Shown here in pieces: positions 8,715 through 22,200 of a DNA stretch of 45,904 nucleotides; the first letter of the stretch is position 1; each line of letters starts with the position of its first letter. The notes under the pieces are model-generated. The model was not told the DNA's origin. It saw only the letters and a list, made by a program, of their open reading frames with translations, and made no database searches. The stretch is from Planctomycetota bacterium (GTDB lineage Bacteria; Planctomycetota; Planctomycetia; Pirellulales; PLA5): the NCBI GenBank assembly GCA_003576845.1, contig QEVJ01000045.1, forward strand, positions 1 to 45,904, read 5' to 3'. The position numbers and the translations under genes were made by a program.

Positions 8715-9296
8715 TCAGGCGGTCACCGGCTTTTCGATATCGAGCAACGCGCAGACGCGTTCGAGCAAGGCATCGACTTCGAACGGCTTGCGCATGAAGT
8801 CGTCGGCGCCGGCGGCTTGCAGGTCTTTGATCTTCTCGTCTTCGACCATGCCGGAAATGCAGATGATCTTCACGTCGTCGGTCGTCTTGTCGCTGCGGAC
8901 GCGCTGGCACACTTCCTTGCCGTTGATGTCCGGGAGCATCACGTCGAGGATGATCGTGTCGGGGCGATATTCCTTGACCAACATTCCGGCGTCGAAGCCG
9001 TTGTTCGCCGTCTTGATTTCGAATCGGCCGTCGCGCTCGAAGACGTCGCTGATGAGTTCGACGAGTTCTTGGTCGTCGTCGACGATCAGCACTTTCCGCT
9101 TGCCGCTTTCCAAGGCGTCGGTCGGGATGCCGTTGTCCCGCATGAAGTGCATCAATTCCGCGCGGGGAATGCGACGAAAGCGGCTCCCCGGCACGCGAAA
9201 TCCTTTGAGTTGCCCGGAATCGAAGCAGCGGATAATGGTCTGTTGGCTGACCTTGCAGATTTTGGCCGCTTCGCCCGTGGTAAAGACCGTTTTCAT
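8715..9296 (-). CDS. Response regulator: HTH_17 (excisionase-like) domain plus receiver domain
   Basis: A 193-residue regulator with reversed architecture: DNA-binding domain first, receiver second. Residues 1-55 are a MerR/excisionase-type helix-turn-helix (TTGEAAKICKVSQQTI, then GFRVPGSRFRRIPRAEL). Residues 67-190 are a CheY-like receiver with D73-D75, phosphoacceptor D118 (IILDVMLPD), S148 and K170. The ATG at 9296 has a good ribosome binding site (GGGAG, about 9 bases upstream). It is first in an operon with the histidine kinase. Receivers joined to an excisionase-like domain are common in planctomycetes but rare elsewhere. The targets are not known; the DNA upstream with two small hairpins at 9467-9511 is a candidate for self-regulation. 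Confidence 0.9.
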   Translation of the reverse strand: MKTVFTTGEAAKICKVSQQTIIRCFDSGQLKGFRVPGSRFRRIPRAELMHFMRDNGIPTDALESGKRKVLIVDDDQELVELISDVFERDGRFEIKTANNGFDAGMLVKEYRPDTIILDVMLPDINGKEVCQRVRSDKTTDDVKIICISGMVEDEKIKDLQAAGADDFMRKPFEVDALLERVCALLDIEKPVTA

Positions 9297-9466
9297 GCGA
9301 TTGCTCTCCCTAGCCGTTGGAAATGCCCAATATGGGCGGGTAGCACGCCTCCGGTGATCGCAGAGTTCGTCCGGCGGCGGCGCTTGCTCCTTGAAACACG
9401 ACAGTCAGCACATCCATTCCGCTGGGGACCCAAGGCCCCGCGTGTTTTCTTGGGGTGCGTTTCCGA

Positions 9467-9511
9467 CGAGGCCGTAAAGGCCCGCCCTGAGTACCCCGAG
9501 GCCGCAAAGGC
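9467..9511. repeat. 30-base direct repeat forming two small hairpins
   Basis: CGAGGCCGTAAAGGC at 9467-9481 recurs as CGAGGCCGCAAAGGC at 9497-9511, one base different. Each copy can fold as GGCC or GCC, a GTAAA or GCAAA loop, and GGCC or GGC. They lie 185-230 bases upstream of the response regulator start, in its likely leader or promoter. They could be a protein-binding pair or an RNA structure; function unknown. Confidence 0.5.
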
Positions 9512-9888
9512 ATCATCCTGCGGCGCTCACATAATTGGCAATCCCGACCGCTTCTACCAAGCTTGCCGGATTTGCCATACACGCGAATTATAGCCATCTT
9601 CCGAAACGAGTCAACATCGGTCTATTTTTCCTAAACCGTTTCGCGTGAATGCTTTACGAAAACTTCGCAAACGGCGTGAAACGCCGCTTCGCGGGAGGAC
9701 CCTGCCTTGAGCCGAACCTGGATGGCCCTCGCGATCGACCATCTAGCCTGCCGAGCTAGCCCGGTATTCGCCGCGGCCCGGAAGCCTGCATAGTAACGGT
9801 TACGGCCAAATCGGCATTAAGGTTTGCCACCCGCTGGGCGGCACGACGCGGTTTGCCGCCAATAATTCCCACACACCGCGCTTTTTGT

Positions 9889-9917
9889 TTGACCGGTTTT
9901 GATAACACAACTAAAAT
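9889..9917 (+). promoter_or_regulatory. Sigma70-type promoter for the giant surface-protein gene
   Basis: The -35 element TTGACC (9889-9894), a 17-base spacer and the -10 element TAAAAT (9912-9917) are close to consensus. Transcription would start near 9925 and leave a leader of about 310 bases before the ATG at 10234. No other match of this quality was noticed in the intergenic region. Confidence 0.55.
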
Positions 9918-10233
9918 GATCGCTACCGGCTGGTGGGGCCGCATCTATCTCCTGGCAAACGCTTTGCGCATTTTCGCGGTCCCGCGTGCGCTGGCGCGAG
10001 ACCGGCAATGGGCCGGTTTTCCGATCAGGACGGTCGCGCCGCCCATTGGACACGCCTGAATCGCTATCCCGTCGCCGCCGACCGACGGAAGCGCCCTTCT
10101 CCTAGCTCGGACCGATTGCCTGACCTGCGGCGCGGCCGTCGCGCGTCGTCATATTTTTGTCGCCATTTTTTGGACCCGTCGCGGAGCGTTGCACTCGCGC
10201 CGGGACCGAGTTTTTCGCAGGATTTCCGCCCCT

Positions 10234-13200
10234 ATGAGTCGTTCGATTCGCCGCGCCTTGTCGCAAATTGGGCATTTCTCCCCGTCAACAAGGGCCAAGG
10301 CGCGACCTCGCCAATCCGCCCGCTGTCGATTCGAACCGTTGGAACAGCGGCAATTACTCGCGGTCACGGCAAATCCGGACATCTACTCGACTCCGCAGAA
10401 CACGACGCTCGCGGCCGGGGAAGCGCTCGCCGTGCCGCAGCGGTCGACGTGGTCCAGGTTCGAGGGCATCACCCGCACTGGCCCCACGGCCGCGTATCCC
10501 GACGCGAATCAGCTTCCCACGGACTGGAACGACGTCGGCTACAACGCGGCCAATCCGTCGTTCGGCTCGTGGGCGGCGCCCGCCGTCGCGCCGTTCACCG
10601 CGCCGCTCAATAGCGTCGACGGATTGACCGGCACGCAAACGCTCCTCAACAACAACTACACGTCCGGCGGCAATGCTTCGCTGGTAACCGCGCTGTTCCG
10701 CACCAACTTTACCGCCGCCGCCGGCGCGAACTCCGGCAGCGGTCGCGTCCTCTGCGACGACGGCTGCGGGGTTTACGTGAACGGCGTCGAAGTCTTCCGC
10801 TCGAATTTGCCCGCCGGAACGCTCGCCGCCGGCGCGGAAGCCCTCAATGGGAATACCAACGAAACCCAGTTCCTAACATTCACCTTCTCCGGCATTCCGC
10901 TCGCCGCGGACAACTCGAACGTGTTCGCCGTCGAATTGCACCAGTCCAATCCGGGCAGCAGCGACATCGGTTTCGACGCGGAGTTATACGTCGGCGACGG
11001 GTCGCCCGGACTCTTGGCCAACGACAGCCTCGGTTCGCAAAGCGGCGCGCTCGGCGTGTTCTATTGGGACGGCGTCGCCAATCAAAACACCGTCACGACG
11101 ACCTCGGGGCCCGCGGTCGACTCGATAAGCGGACAACCGGCAGGCAGCGTAACCATCGGCGCCAACGGTAGCTTCTCCTTCACGCCCAATGCCGGTTACT
11201 CGGGCACGGCCCAGTTCCGCTACGTCATCCGCGACAACACGGGTCCGAGCAACGCGCTCGTTGCGATCGACGTTACGGGATCGGACATTCCGCCGACCGC
11301 TGTCGATGACGCCTACAGTGTGGCGGAAGACGGACAACTCGCCGTCGCCGTGCCGTCGGGCGGAACCGTCCTCGTCCCGCGGCGGTCGGCGTGGAGCTAC
11401 CTCGACCAAATCCAAAACGGCACGCAGCAGAATCCTGCCGTCGCCGCGGAAAGCTATCCCACCGACGCCGAAGGCGATCCGTGGTATGCCGACAACTTCA
11501 ATACGGCCACCAGCACCGCCTCGATCGGCGCGTGGCAAACGGGCAACGGCATTTTCGCCGGACCGCTCAGCGGACTCGCGATCGGCACGGGCGAGACATT
11601 GCTGGACGGCATCGACGACGCGGCCAACGGAACCGACAACGCCGTAACGACCTATCTATTCCGCCGGACGTTCAACCTTAGCGGCGCAGCGGGCGTCAAT
11701 TACCTCGGCGTCAATCTGCTGTCCGACGATGGCGGGCGGCTGTACATCAACGGCACGGAAGTGCTGCGCCACCTGTTGCCGGCGGGCGCGATCGGCACCA
11801 CAACCTTCGCCACGGCGGCGGGCGACGAAGCCAATTACCTGCGATTCCTCGTCAACGTCGCCGGCCTGCTACGCGAAGGCTCGAACACGATCGCCTACGA
11901 AGTGCACCAAAGCGCCCCGGACAGTTCCGACGCCGGTTTCGATCTCGAATTGACGACCGCAAGTCTGCTCGCCAACGACTTCGACGCCGACGGCGATCCC
12001 ATCGCCAGCCTCTCGCTCGTCGCCGGGCAAGGGCCGACCAACGGTTCGCTGTCGATCAATCCTACGACCGGCGCGTTCACCTACACGCCCCACGCTAACT
12101 TCAGCGGCACGGATCGCTTTCAATACGCGATCTCCGCGGGTGGGCAATCGTCCGCGCCCGCGACCGTGACGATCGACGTCGCTCCGTCGGCCGATAATCC
12201 GACCGTCGTCGACGAAACGTATTCGGTCGACCAGTCCGCCGTGCTTGCGGCGAATCTCGCAAGCTTTGGCGCGAATCTCGGCGTCGGCCAGTCGCTCGTG
12301 CCGCTCGGGTCAAGTTGGTTCTACAGCGACAACGGCTCGAACCAAACCGCGATCAACCCGACTTGGAAAAACCTGGGCTTCAACCCGGCCGGCGCTTCCG
12401 GTTGGAGTGCAGCGGCCGCTCCGGCTCAGTTTGGTTTCGGCGAGGCGGATCAGGCCACGACGCTCGCGACCGGCGCGACGACGTATTACTTCCAGCGCAC
12501 GTTCAACGTCGCCGACGCTTCGGCAATTGCCCGGCTGACGCTTCATGCGATCCGCGACGACGGCATCGCGGTGTATCTCAACGGCGCCGAGATCGTTCGC
12601 GACAACTTGCTGCCGAGCGCGGCGTTCAACCAGATCGCAGACGCCCAGCCCGACCCCGAGAACACGCTGTTCTCGTACCTCGTCGACCTGGCGTCGCTCC
12701 CCGGCGGCAATCCGCTCGTCACGGGCACGAACACGCTGGCCGTCGAAGTGCATCAGCGTCCGGATGCCGCGAACGACCTGAGCTTCGATCTCGCGCTCGC
12801 CGCAGCCAACGGCACGTTCGGCGTGCTCGCGAACGATCGCGACTCGGACGGCACGGCGCTAACGGCGACGCACAACCTCGTTTCCGGTCCCGCCCACGCG
12901 CAAAGCTTCACGTTCAACGCCAACGGCACGTTCACCTACGACCCCGTGAACAGCTACGGCGGGCCGGATGCGTTCACCTATACCGTGTCGGACGGTAACG
13001 GCGGCACGGCCGTCGGCACGGTCACAATCAACGTCGTCGCCCCGAGCTTCAGCGTCACGTCGACCACGCCGTCGAGCGGCGCGATGCTCACGTCGCCGCC
13101 CTCGCAACTCGTCGTCAATTTCAGCACCGCCGTGCAGTCGTCGTCCGTCGCGGCCTCCGATTTGACGATCAACGGCATCTCGGCCACGAGCGTGACGATC

Positions 13201-16200
13201 AACGACGCCGACACGGTGACGTTTACCCTTCCTGGCGGACTTTCCGCCGGTATGCAGGAAGTCTCGATTCCCGCCGGCGCGGTCACTTCGACGGGGAGCG
13301 CCACGAACAGCGAGTTCACTGGTAGTTTCACGTTGATCGCCCCGCCCGCGACGAACAACGTCAGCCCGACGAACGTCACGCCGTCGTCCGCGACGCTTCG
13401 TGCCGCGATCACCGACACGGGCTTTCAGAACCCGAACTTGAAGCTTTACTGGGGCAACAACGACGCCGGAACAAGCGCGGCCGCTTGGGACAACGTCATC
13501 GACCTGGGCACTCGCGACATCGGGACGTATTCCGCGCCCATTTCCGGACTTTCGTCCAACACGACCTACTTCTATCGGGCGCTTGCCACGAACGCCGCCG
13601 GAGCGACCTGGGCGTCGCCGACCGCGTCGTTCAACACGACCACCGGCGTTTCGGTGTTGCCGCGGATCAACGAATTGCTCGCCCAAAACTCGAACTCGAT
13701 CACCGACGAGGACGGCAGCCACGAAGATTGGATCGAGATCCACAATCCCGGCACGGTCGCGCGCGACTTGACCGGTTGGTATCTGACCGACGATTCGCTG
13801 AATCTTGCGAAGTGGCAATTCCCCGCTACGTCGATCCCGCCCGACGGTTATTTGATCGTCTGGGCATCGAACAAGAACCGCGCGACGCCGGGTTTGCCGC
13901 TGCACACGAACTTCCGCCTGTCGAACGGCGGCGAGTACCTCGCCCTCGTGCAGCCCGACGGAACGACCGTGGTGAGCAGCTTCGATCCGTTCGCCGCGCT
14001 CTCCGCCGATCAGTCGTACGGCTTGACGGTCGACGAATTGTCGCCGACGACGTTCTTCCCGGCGACGCCCGGAGCCGCCAATCTGTCGTCGGCGCTCGTG
14101 ATCAACGAGATCATGTATCACCCCACGTCCGAGAACGTGCTCGAAGAGTGGATCGAAGTCAAGAACATCGGCAGCCAAACGGTAAACACGGCGGGATGGC
14201 GATTCACGGCGGGCGTCGATTTCACACTCCCGTCGGTAAACGTACCGGCCGGCGGTTTCCTTATCGTGGCGGCCGATGTCGCGGCGTTTCAAGCGGCGAA
14301 TCCAGGCTTCTCCGGCCAGGTCGTCGGCGGCTGGACCGGACAACTCAGCAACAGCGGCGAAAACGTCGACCTTTCCGACAACTTCGGACAGGTCGTCGAT
14401 ACCGTCGACTACGCCGACGACGGCGAATGGGCCCTCCGACGCTCTCTGCCCGACGAAGCCGTGCCGTCGACCTCGGGCTGGGAGTGGGTCGCGTTCCACG
14501 ACGGCGGCGCGCTATACGACCACGACAACGATCCTGGCACCGCGCTCGAATTCCGCTCGGCGACGCTGGAACTCGTCAATCCACTCTTGTCCAACAACCG
14601 CGGCCAGAACTGGTCGTCGAGCGCGACGGCAACCGGCACTCCGGGGGCGGAAAACTCCGTCGCCAGCGCGAATATCGCACCACTCATTTTAGACGTGTCC
14701 CAGTCGCCGCAGATTCCGCGCTCTACGGACGTCGTCCATATCACCGCCGACTTGCGCGACGAGCTAACCGCTGGCGTGACCGCTTCGGTGTTCTATCGCG
14801 ACGCGTCGACGCAAACGCCCGGCGCGTGGATCGAAGTTCCGATGTTCGACGACGGGCTGCACGGCGACGGCGCAGCGGGCGACCGCGAATTCGGCGCAAT
14901 GCTCCCCGCGCTCGCCGGCGGAACGATCGTCGAGTATTACGTCCGGGCCCGCGACTCCGGCAATCGTGCGCGAACCTGGCCGGCGCCGACCGACGACTTC
15001 GAGACGCAAGGCGCCAACGCGCTCTACCAGGTCGACGACACGGTTTCGCTCGTCGATCAGCAATACTTCCGCCTCATCATGACCGAGGCGGAGCGCGACC
15101 GGTTCGAGAATCAGAGCCGCCAGAGCGACGCCCAGGCGAACGTAACGTTCGTCGCCGCGTTCGGCGGCGAGGTCGATACGCGGCACAATGCCGGCCTCCG
15201 CTATCGCGGAGCCAGCAGCCGCACGCGCAATCCGCCCACTATGCGGCTCAACCTGACGGCCGACGATCCGTGGAACGGACAGAGCCAGATCAACCTCAAT
15301 TCACAATACACCCATTCGCAGGTCGCCGGCAGCGCGATCTTTCGCACGGCCGGGCAGGAGGCCGCCGAAGCGACCGCCGTGCAGTTGCGCGTCAACGGCG
15401 CCAACCCGGCCAACGCCGGCTCGCCGCAGTGGGGCTCCTACGTGGCGATGCAGGTCATCAACAGCGACTTCGCCGACAGCCAGTTTCCCGACGACCCGAA
15501 CGGAAACGCCTACCGCGGTCTGAATCACCAGGCGCCGCTCGACTATCTCGGCCCGAACCCGGGACCCTACGTTGGTCCTTACGACAAGCTGACCAACGCG
15601 AGCGAAGCCGACTATAACGACATCATTCAACTCACATGCGAGCTGTCGCGACCGAACGCGCCGGCGACCACGACGTGTGACTCGCTCGACCCGACGGAGC
15701 CGGCCAGCTTCAGCATCGACCGCGTAGCCCAGGTGCTGAACATCGACCAATGGGTCGAGCACATCGCGATTCACACGCTGCTGGCGAACAACGAGACGAC
15801 GCTGGCCAACGGCTTCGGCGACGACTACGCCATGTACCGCGGCGTCATCGACCCGCGGTTCGTGCTGTTGCCTCACGACCTCGACACGATCCTCGGCCAG
15901 GGCGACCAGCCCGGCGGCACGAACGACAGCATCTTCCGGTTTGCGAACACGCCGAACATTCCCAACGTGGCGCGGTTGATGCTGCATCCCGAGGTGTTGC
16001 CGCGATACTACACCGCGCTTACGCGGCTCATCGAGACGACGTTCTCGCCCGCGGTGCTCAATCCGTTGCTGGACAACACGCTCGTGAACTTCGTGCCGCA
16101 GGCGCGGATCGACGCGATGAAGTCGTTCGCCGCCGCCCGCAATGCGTATGTCCTGTCGCAGATTCCGACGAGCGTCTCGGTGAACACGACGCTGCCGGTG

Positions 16201-19200
16201 GTGAGCGGCTTCCCGCAGTCGACCACGCCGGCGACGGGTTTGCTGACCGGCACGACCAACATGCTCGAAACGAGCCGCGTCGTCGTCGGCGGAATCGAGG
16301 CGGTGCTCAATCCGCAGACCGGCACGTGGGGCCTTTCGGGCGGAATGACGACGACGATTCTCCCCGCCGGCTCCGAATGGTCGTATCTCGACGACGGCAG
16401 CGACCAGGATGGAGAGGAAGACGCGGGAAGCGGCGTGCCGCTCCGCGATCCGATGGATCCGACCTGGTTCGGCAGCCCGCTCTACGACGATTCCGCGTGG
16501 GCGTCCGGCCTCGCGCAGCTCGGCTACGGCGAAGGCGACGAGGCGACGACGATCAACTGCGGGCCGAGCGCGCCGCAGTGCAACGCCGGCAATCTGACGA
16601 CGAGTTATTTCCGCCACACGCTCAACGTTGCCGACCCGTCGCAGTATACGGGCCTGACGCTCCGGCTCAAACGCGACGACGGCGCGGCCGTCTACTTGAA
16701 TGGCGTCGAAGTCGCCCGCGATCTGCTGGCGGCCGACGCGGAGTTCGACACGCCGGCGTCGGGAACGGTCGGTGGGGCGGACGAGAACACGTTCTTCGAG
16801 TTTCCCGTCAATCCAGGGCTGCTGGTCGCGGGCGACAATCTGATTGCCGTCGAAGTGCACCAACAGGGTCCGACCAGTTCCGACATCAGCTTCGACCTCG
16901 AACTCGTCGCCACCGTGCCGGAAAGCACCGTCGGCGTTCCCCTCAAGCCGGGCATCAATCGCGTGCTCGTCCAAGCATTCAACGCCGATGACGCAGAAGT
17001 CGACCACCGCACCATCGACGTCTGGTACGAAGACGGTTCCGTGCAAAACGTTTCGGGCACGATCAACGCGAACACGACCTGGACCGCGGCCGGTGGCCCC
17101 TATCGGCTGACGGGCAACGTCACGGTCGCCGCCGCCGCGACGCTCACGATCGAACCCGGCACGACGATCTACGCCGACCCCGGTTTCGGCATTACGGTGG
17201 GCGGCCGTCTCGTCGCCGAGGGCATGGACGGCATGCACATTCGCATGCGCCCCAATCCCGGCAGCACGTCGGCCTGGGGTGGCATCCGCTTCACCAACAC
17301 GACGCAAGACAACCGCCTCGCCTACGTCGACATGGAACACGCCGATTCGCTCGGCGAGTCGATTCGGGCCACCAACAGCACGATTTCGCTCGACCATATC
17401 ACGTGGTCCGGGACGAACAGCACCGCGTTGGAGCTGGCCAACTCCTCGTTCCGCGTGACGAATAGCGTGTTTCCCACGATGACCGGCACGGCCAACGACG
17501 CTGCGGTTAACGGCAACGGCATCGCCGCCGGCGGCGTGGCGATTCTCCAGGGCAACACGTTCGTCGCGCTCACGGGCTACAACGACGCGATCAAGTTCAC
17601 CGGCGGACAGCGGCCGGGGCCGATCCTACAAGTGCTGGACAACGAGTTCCTCGGCGGGCCGGACGACGCGATCGACCTCTTCGGCGCCGATGCCCACGTC
17701 GAAGGCAACACGTTCCGCGGGTTCCACGACACGACCGCCGATGCTTCCAGCAACGCAATTTCGGCCGGCGCCAACGGTGGCGTCGCTTCGGAGGCGACGA
17801 TTGCCCGAAACTTCTTCCACGACAACGATCATGCCGTTCTGGTCAAGGACGGATCGTTCGCCACGATTCAGAACAACACGATCGTGGGCAGCACCGTCGC
17901 CGCCGTCAATTTCGACGAGCCGAGCCCCGTAAACCCCGGCTTGGGCGCGCTGGTCGAAGGCACGATTTTCTCGGGTAATGCCGCCGATTTCGAGAATGTA
18001 GGTTCGGTTCAGCTCGCGATCAACCAATCGCTCGTGAGCGCGGCGTACTTGAACCGCGGCGTAGGGAATCTCAATTCGGCGACGAATGCGGCCCGCATCG
18101 CCGATCCCGCCAACGATGATTTTACGCTCGCACCTGGCTCGGCGGCCAAGGGCACGGGTCCCGCAGGACTCGACATGGGCGGAGATGTCGCGCCCTGGGC
18201 ACAAATCGCCGGCGAACCGATCGGCACCACGTCGAGCACCACGGCGACGCTGTCGGTCTACGGCCCGGGCATTACCCACTATCGCTTCAGCCTCGACGGC
18301 GGCGCATTCGGCGCGGAAACGCCCGTCGCGACACCGATCAACCTCAGCAGCCTCGCCAACGGCACGCACAGCGTCCGCGTCATCGGCAAGAACTCGGCCG
18401 GCGTTTATCAGGTGATTCCCGACGCCACGGTCTCGCGTACCTGGACCGTCAACACATCGCTGCCGAGCATTCTCATCACGGAAGTGCTGGCCTCGAACGT
18501 CAGCGCGTTCAATCACGAAGGAACGTTCCCGGATGCGATCGAACTGCGCAATGTGGGCCCATCGACGGTCGATCTTGCCGGCATGATGCTCTCCGATGAC
18601 CCGGCCGAGCCGTTCAAGTTCGTGTTCCCGCCCAATACGCTGCTCGCCTCTGGCGCGCGGCTCGTCGTGTTTGCCAACGACCCGGACCTGACGAGCGGTT
18701 TGCACACGGGCTTCAATCTCTCCGCCGACGGCGAAACGCTCTCGCTTTACCACACGTTCGCCAATGGCGGCGGCGTGGCGGATTCCGTGACGTTCGGCAT
18801 TCAGTTGCCGAATCTGTCGGTCGGCCGCGACGCGGACGGTAATTGGCGGCTCAATGCGCCCACGCTCGGCGCAGCGAACGTGGCCGTCACGACCGGCGAT
18901 CCCGCGCTCCTGAAGATCAACGAATGGGTGGCCGCGCAAGACTTCCTGCTCAACGACGACTTTATCGAGCTGTACAACGCCGATACCTTGCCCGTCGATC
19001 TCGGCGGGTTGCATCTGACTGACGATCCGGTCGCTCGGCCCGGCAAGCATGCGATCACGCCGCTGTCGTTCGTCGCTCCCGGCGGGTGGACGCTGTTCCG
19101 CGCCGACGACAACGCGCAGGCCGGCGCGAATCACACGAACTTCAATCTCGACCGCGACGGCGGCATGATCGGCCTGTTCGCCGCCGATTTGTCGTTGATC

Positions 19201-22200
19201 GACCAGGTGCTCTACATCCCGCAAAAAGACGACGTTTCGCAAGGCCGCAACGGCGACGGCAATCCGCTCTTCGCGTTCTACTCGCCGCCGAACCTGGGCC
19301 AGTCCAATCCGTCGGCCGGCGGACAGCAGGTCGCCGTCGTTTCCACTTACACCGATTCTTGGAAATACGAACAATCGGGCACGGACCTTGGCACGGCCTG
19401 GCGGGCGACGGGTTACAACGATACCGCCTGGCCGAGCGGCGGGGGCTTGCTCTATTTCGAAAACTCCGATTTGCCCGAGCCGAAAACGACGCAACTTACC
19501 CTTACGGGCGACAATTCGACATACTACTTCCGCCGCCACTTCAACCTCGCGGCGAATCCGGCGGATATCGACGAATTGCGCATCACCACCGTGCTCGACG
19601 ACGGCGCCGTGATCTACCTGAACGGCTCGGAAATCCTGCGGATTCGCATGAACGCGGGCGACCCGGCGTACGGCGACTTCGCCAACGGCACGATCGGCAA
19701 TGCCGACTACGAAGGCCCGTTCGTCATTCCGCGGAGCGTCTTCGCGCCGCTACTCGTAGCCGGCGACAACGTACTAGCCGTCGAAGTGCATCAAGGCGAC
19801 GCTGGCAGCAGCGACGTCGTGTTCGGGATGCGGCTCGAAACAGTCATCACGGCCGAACCACCGACGAGTTCCATCGGCGACCTGCTCGATCATCTGCGGA
19901 TTACGGAAGTCAACTACAACCCGACCGCCGGCCTGCAAACGGAGTTCATCGAACTCGTGAACACGGGCCCGGCCCCGTTGCCGCTTTCGGGCGTTCGTCT
20001 CTCGAACGCGGTGAGCTTCACGTTCGGCGACGTCGTGCTCGCTCCGGGAGCGCGGACGCTCGTGGTCGAAGACCTGGCGGCGTTCACGGCGCACTACGGC
20101 GCCGGCTTGCCCGTCGCCGGCGATTACGACGGCAGCCTGAGCAACGGCGACGAGAACATCGAACTCTTGCTGCCCGAACCCTACGCCGCCGCGATCCAGG
20201 ATTTCACCTATAGCGAAGTCTGGTATCCGTCGACCGACGGCGACGGCGCCACGCTGGTCATCAACGACCCGGCGGGCTTGCCCGGCAATTGGGATGTCGC
20301 GTCGAGCTGGCATGCCAGCTTCGCCAGCGGCGGCACGCCCGGCACGGCCGAGCAGATCCTCTCGCCGGTCGTAACGCTCGGCCCGCTCACGACGCCCGAC
20401 ATGTCGCCGCCGCTTTCGGGCACAATCAACACGGTGGTCGATTCGATCACTGTGACGATCGACGGCACGCGCACGTTCCCGGCGTTCATTAACGGACTCG
20501 GGGCCTGGTCGCTGTTCGATGACGCGATCCAGCCGCCGCTTTCGACCGGTGATCACACGATGTTCGCGACGGCGGTGAACTCGCAGGGTTCGATGAGTTC
20601 GACGCCCGTGCTGCTCCGCATCGGTTCGATTACGCCCACCGTAACCGTCAATACGCTCGTCACGAACGACGCGACACCGCCGCTCTCGGGCACGGTTAGC
20701 GATCCCGCGGCGGTGATCCAAGTCACTGTGAGCGGCAACACCTATCCGGCCACGAACAACGGCAACGGCACCTGGACGCTGGCGAACAACGTCATTTCGC
20801 CGGCGCTGGCCCAAGGCACGTACAACGTCGCCGTCACGGCGAACGTCGGCGGCAACATCGGCACGGACGCGACGACCAACGAATTGACCATCGACACGAC
20901 CGCGCCGACGGTGACGATCAATGCGCGGACGACCAACGACACGACGCCGCAGCTTACCGGCACGGTCAGCGATAACAGTGCCGTCGGCAGTCTCGTCGTG
21001 CGCGTCACGGTGAACGGCAACACGTACACGGCCACCAACAACGGCAACGGCACGTGGACGCTCGCGGACAATACGATTTCTCCGGCGCTCGCGCAGGGGA
21101 CGTACAGCGTCACCGTCACGGCGACGGACCTGGCCGGCAACGTCGGCACGGACGCGACGAGCAACGAACTGGTAATCGACACGCTCCCGCCGGCCGTCGC
21201 CATCTTGCCGCGAACCACAAACGATACGACGCCGCAGTTGACGGGCACATACTCCGACAATAGCTCGCAAGCCGGCATCGTGATTCGCGTCACGGTGAGC
21301 GGCAACACCTATACGGCCACCAACAACGGCAATGGCACGTGGACGCTCGCCGACAACACGATCGCGCCGGCCCTTGCTCAGGGGACGTACAGCGTGGCGG
21401 TTACTGCGACCGATCCCGCCGGCAACGTGGGCACGGACATCACAAGCAATGAACTGGTCATCGACACGACCGCGCCCTCCGTGACCGTCAACGCCCGCAC
21501 GACGAACGACACGACGCCGCAACTTACCGGTACGCTGAGCGACAACAACGGCACGGCGGGAGTGACGATCCTGGTCAACGTCAACGGCAGCAACTACCCG
21601 GTGACGAACAACGGCAACGGAACCTGGACGCTTGCCGACAACACGATCGTTACGCCGCTGGCCCAGGGCACGTATAACGTGACGGTCACCGCGACCGATC
21701 CCGCGGGAAACGTAGGAACCGACGCCACGAATAACGAACTAACCATCGACACCGCATCGCCAACGGTCGCGATCAACGCGCGAACGACCAACGACACCAC
21801 GCCGCAGCTTACCGGCACGGTCGCCGATAACAGCGCGGTCGCGACAGTCGTGGTTCGCGTCACGGTAAACGGGAACACCTACACGGCCACCAACAACGGC
21901 AACGGAACCTGGACGCTTCCCGACAACACGATCTCGCCGCCGCTCGCGCAAGGCACGTACAGCGTGACGATCACGGGCACGGACGTCGCGGGGAACGTCG
22001 GCACGGACGGCACGGCGAATGAACTCGTCATCGACACGACCGCGCCCACGATCACCGTCAATTCGCTGTCGACGAGCGACACGACGCCGCCGCTTTCCGG
22101 AACGATCAACGACAACGCGGCGACGATTCAAGTCACCGTGAACGGCAATACCTATCCGGCGACGAACAACGGCAACGGCACGTGGTCGCTGGCCAACAAC

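Larger units (their letters stand above)
9297..10233. other. Long intergenic region between the regulator and the giant surface-protein gene
   Basis: This divergent 0.94-kb region contains the regulator leader on the minus strand, a 30-base tandem duplication at 9467-9511 forming two small hairpins, a 5-bp inverted repeat GTAAC-G-GTTAC near 9790, and a sigma70-like promoter at 9889-9917 facing the giant gene. An open frame at 9310-9597 on the minus strand encodes a basic, Pro- and Arg-rich peptide and looks non-coding. I see no convincing gene or RNA gene. Confidence 0.6.

Noticed and set aside
9310-9597. 95-codon minus-strand frame upstream of the regulator
   Set aside because: Arg- and Pro-rich with an internal repeat that reflects the DNA duplication; no ribosome binding site.
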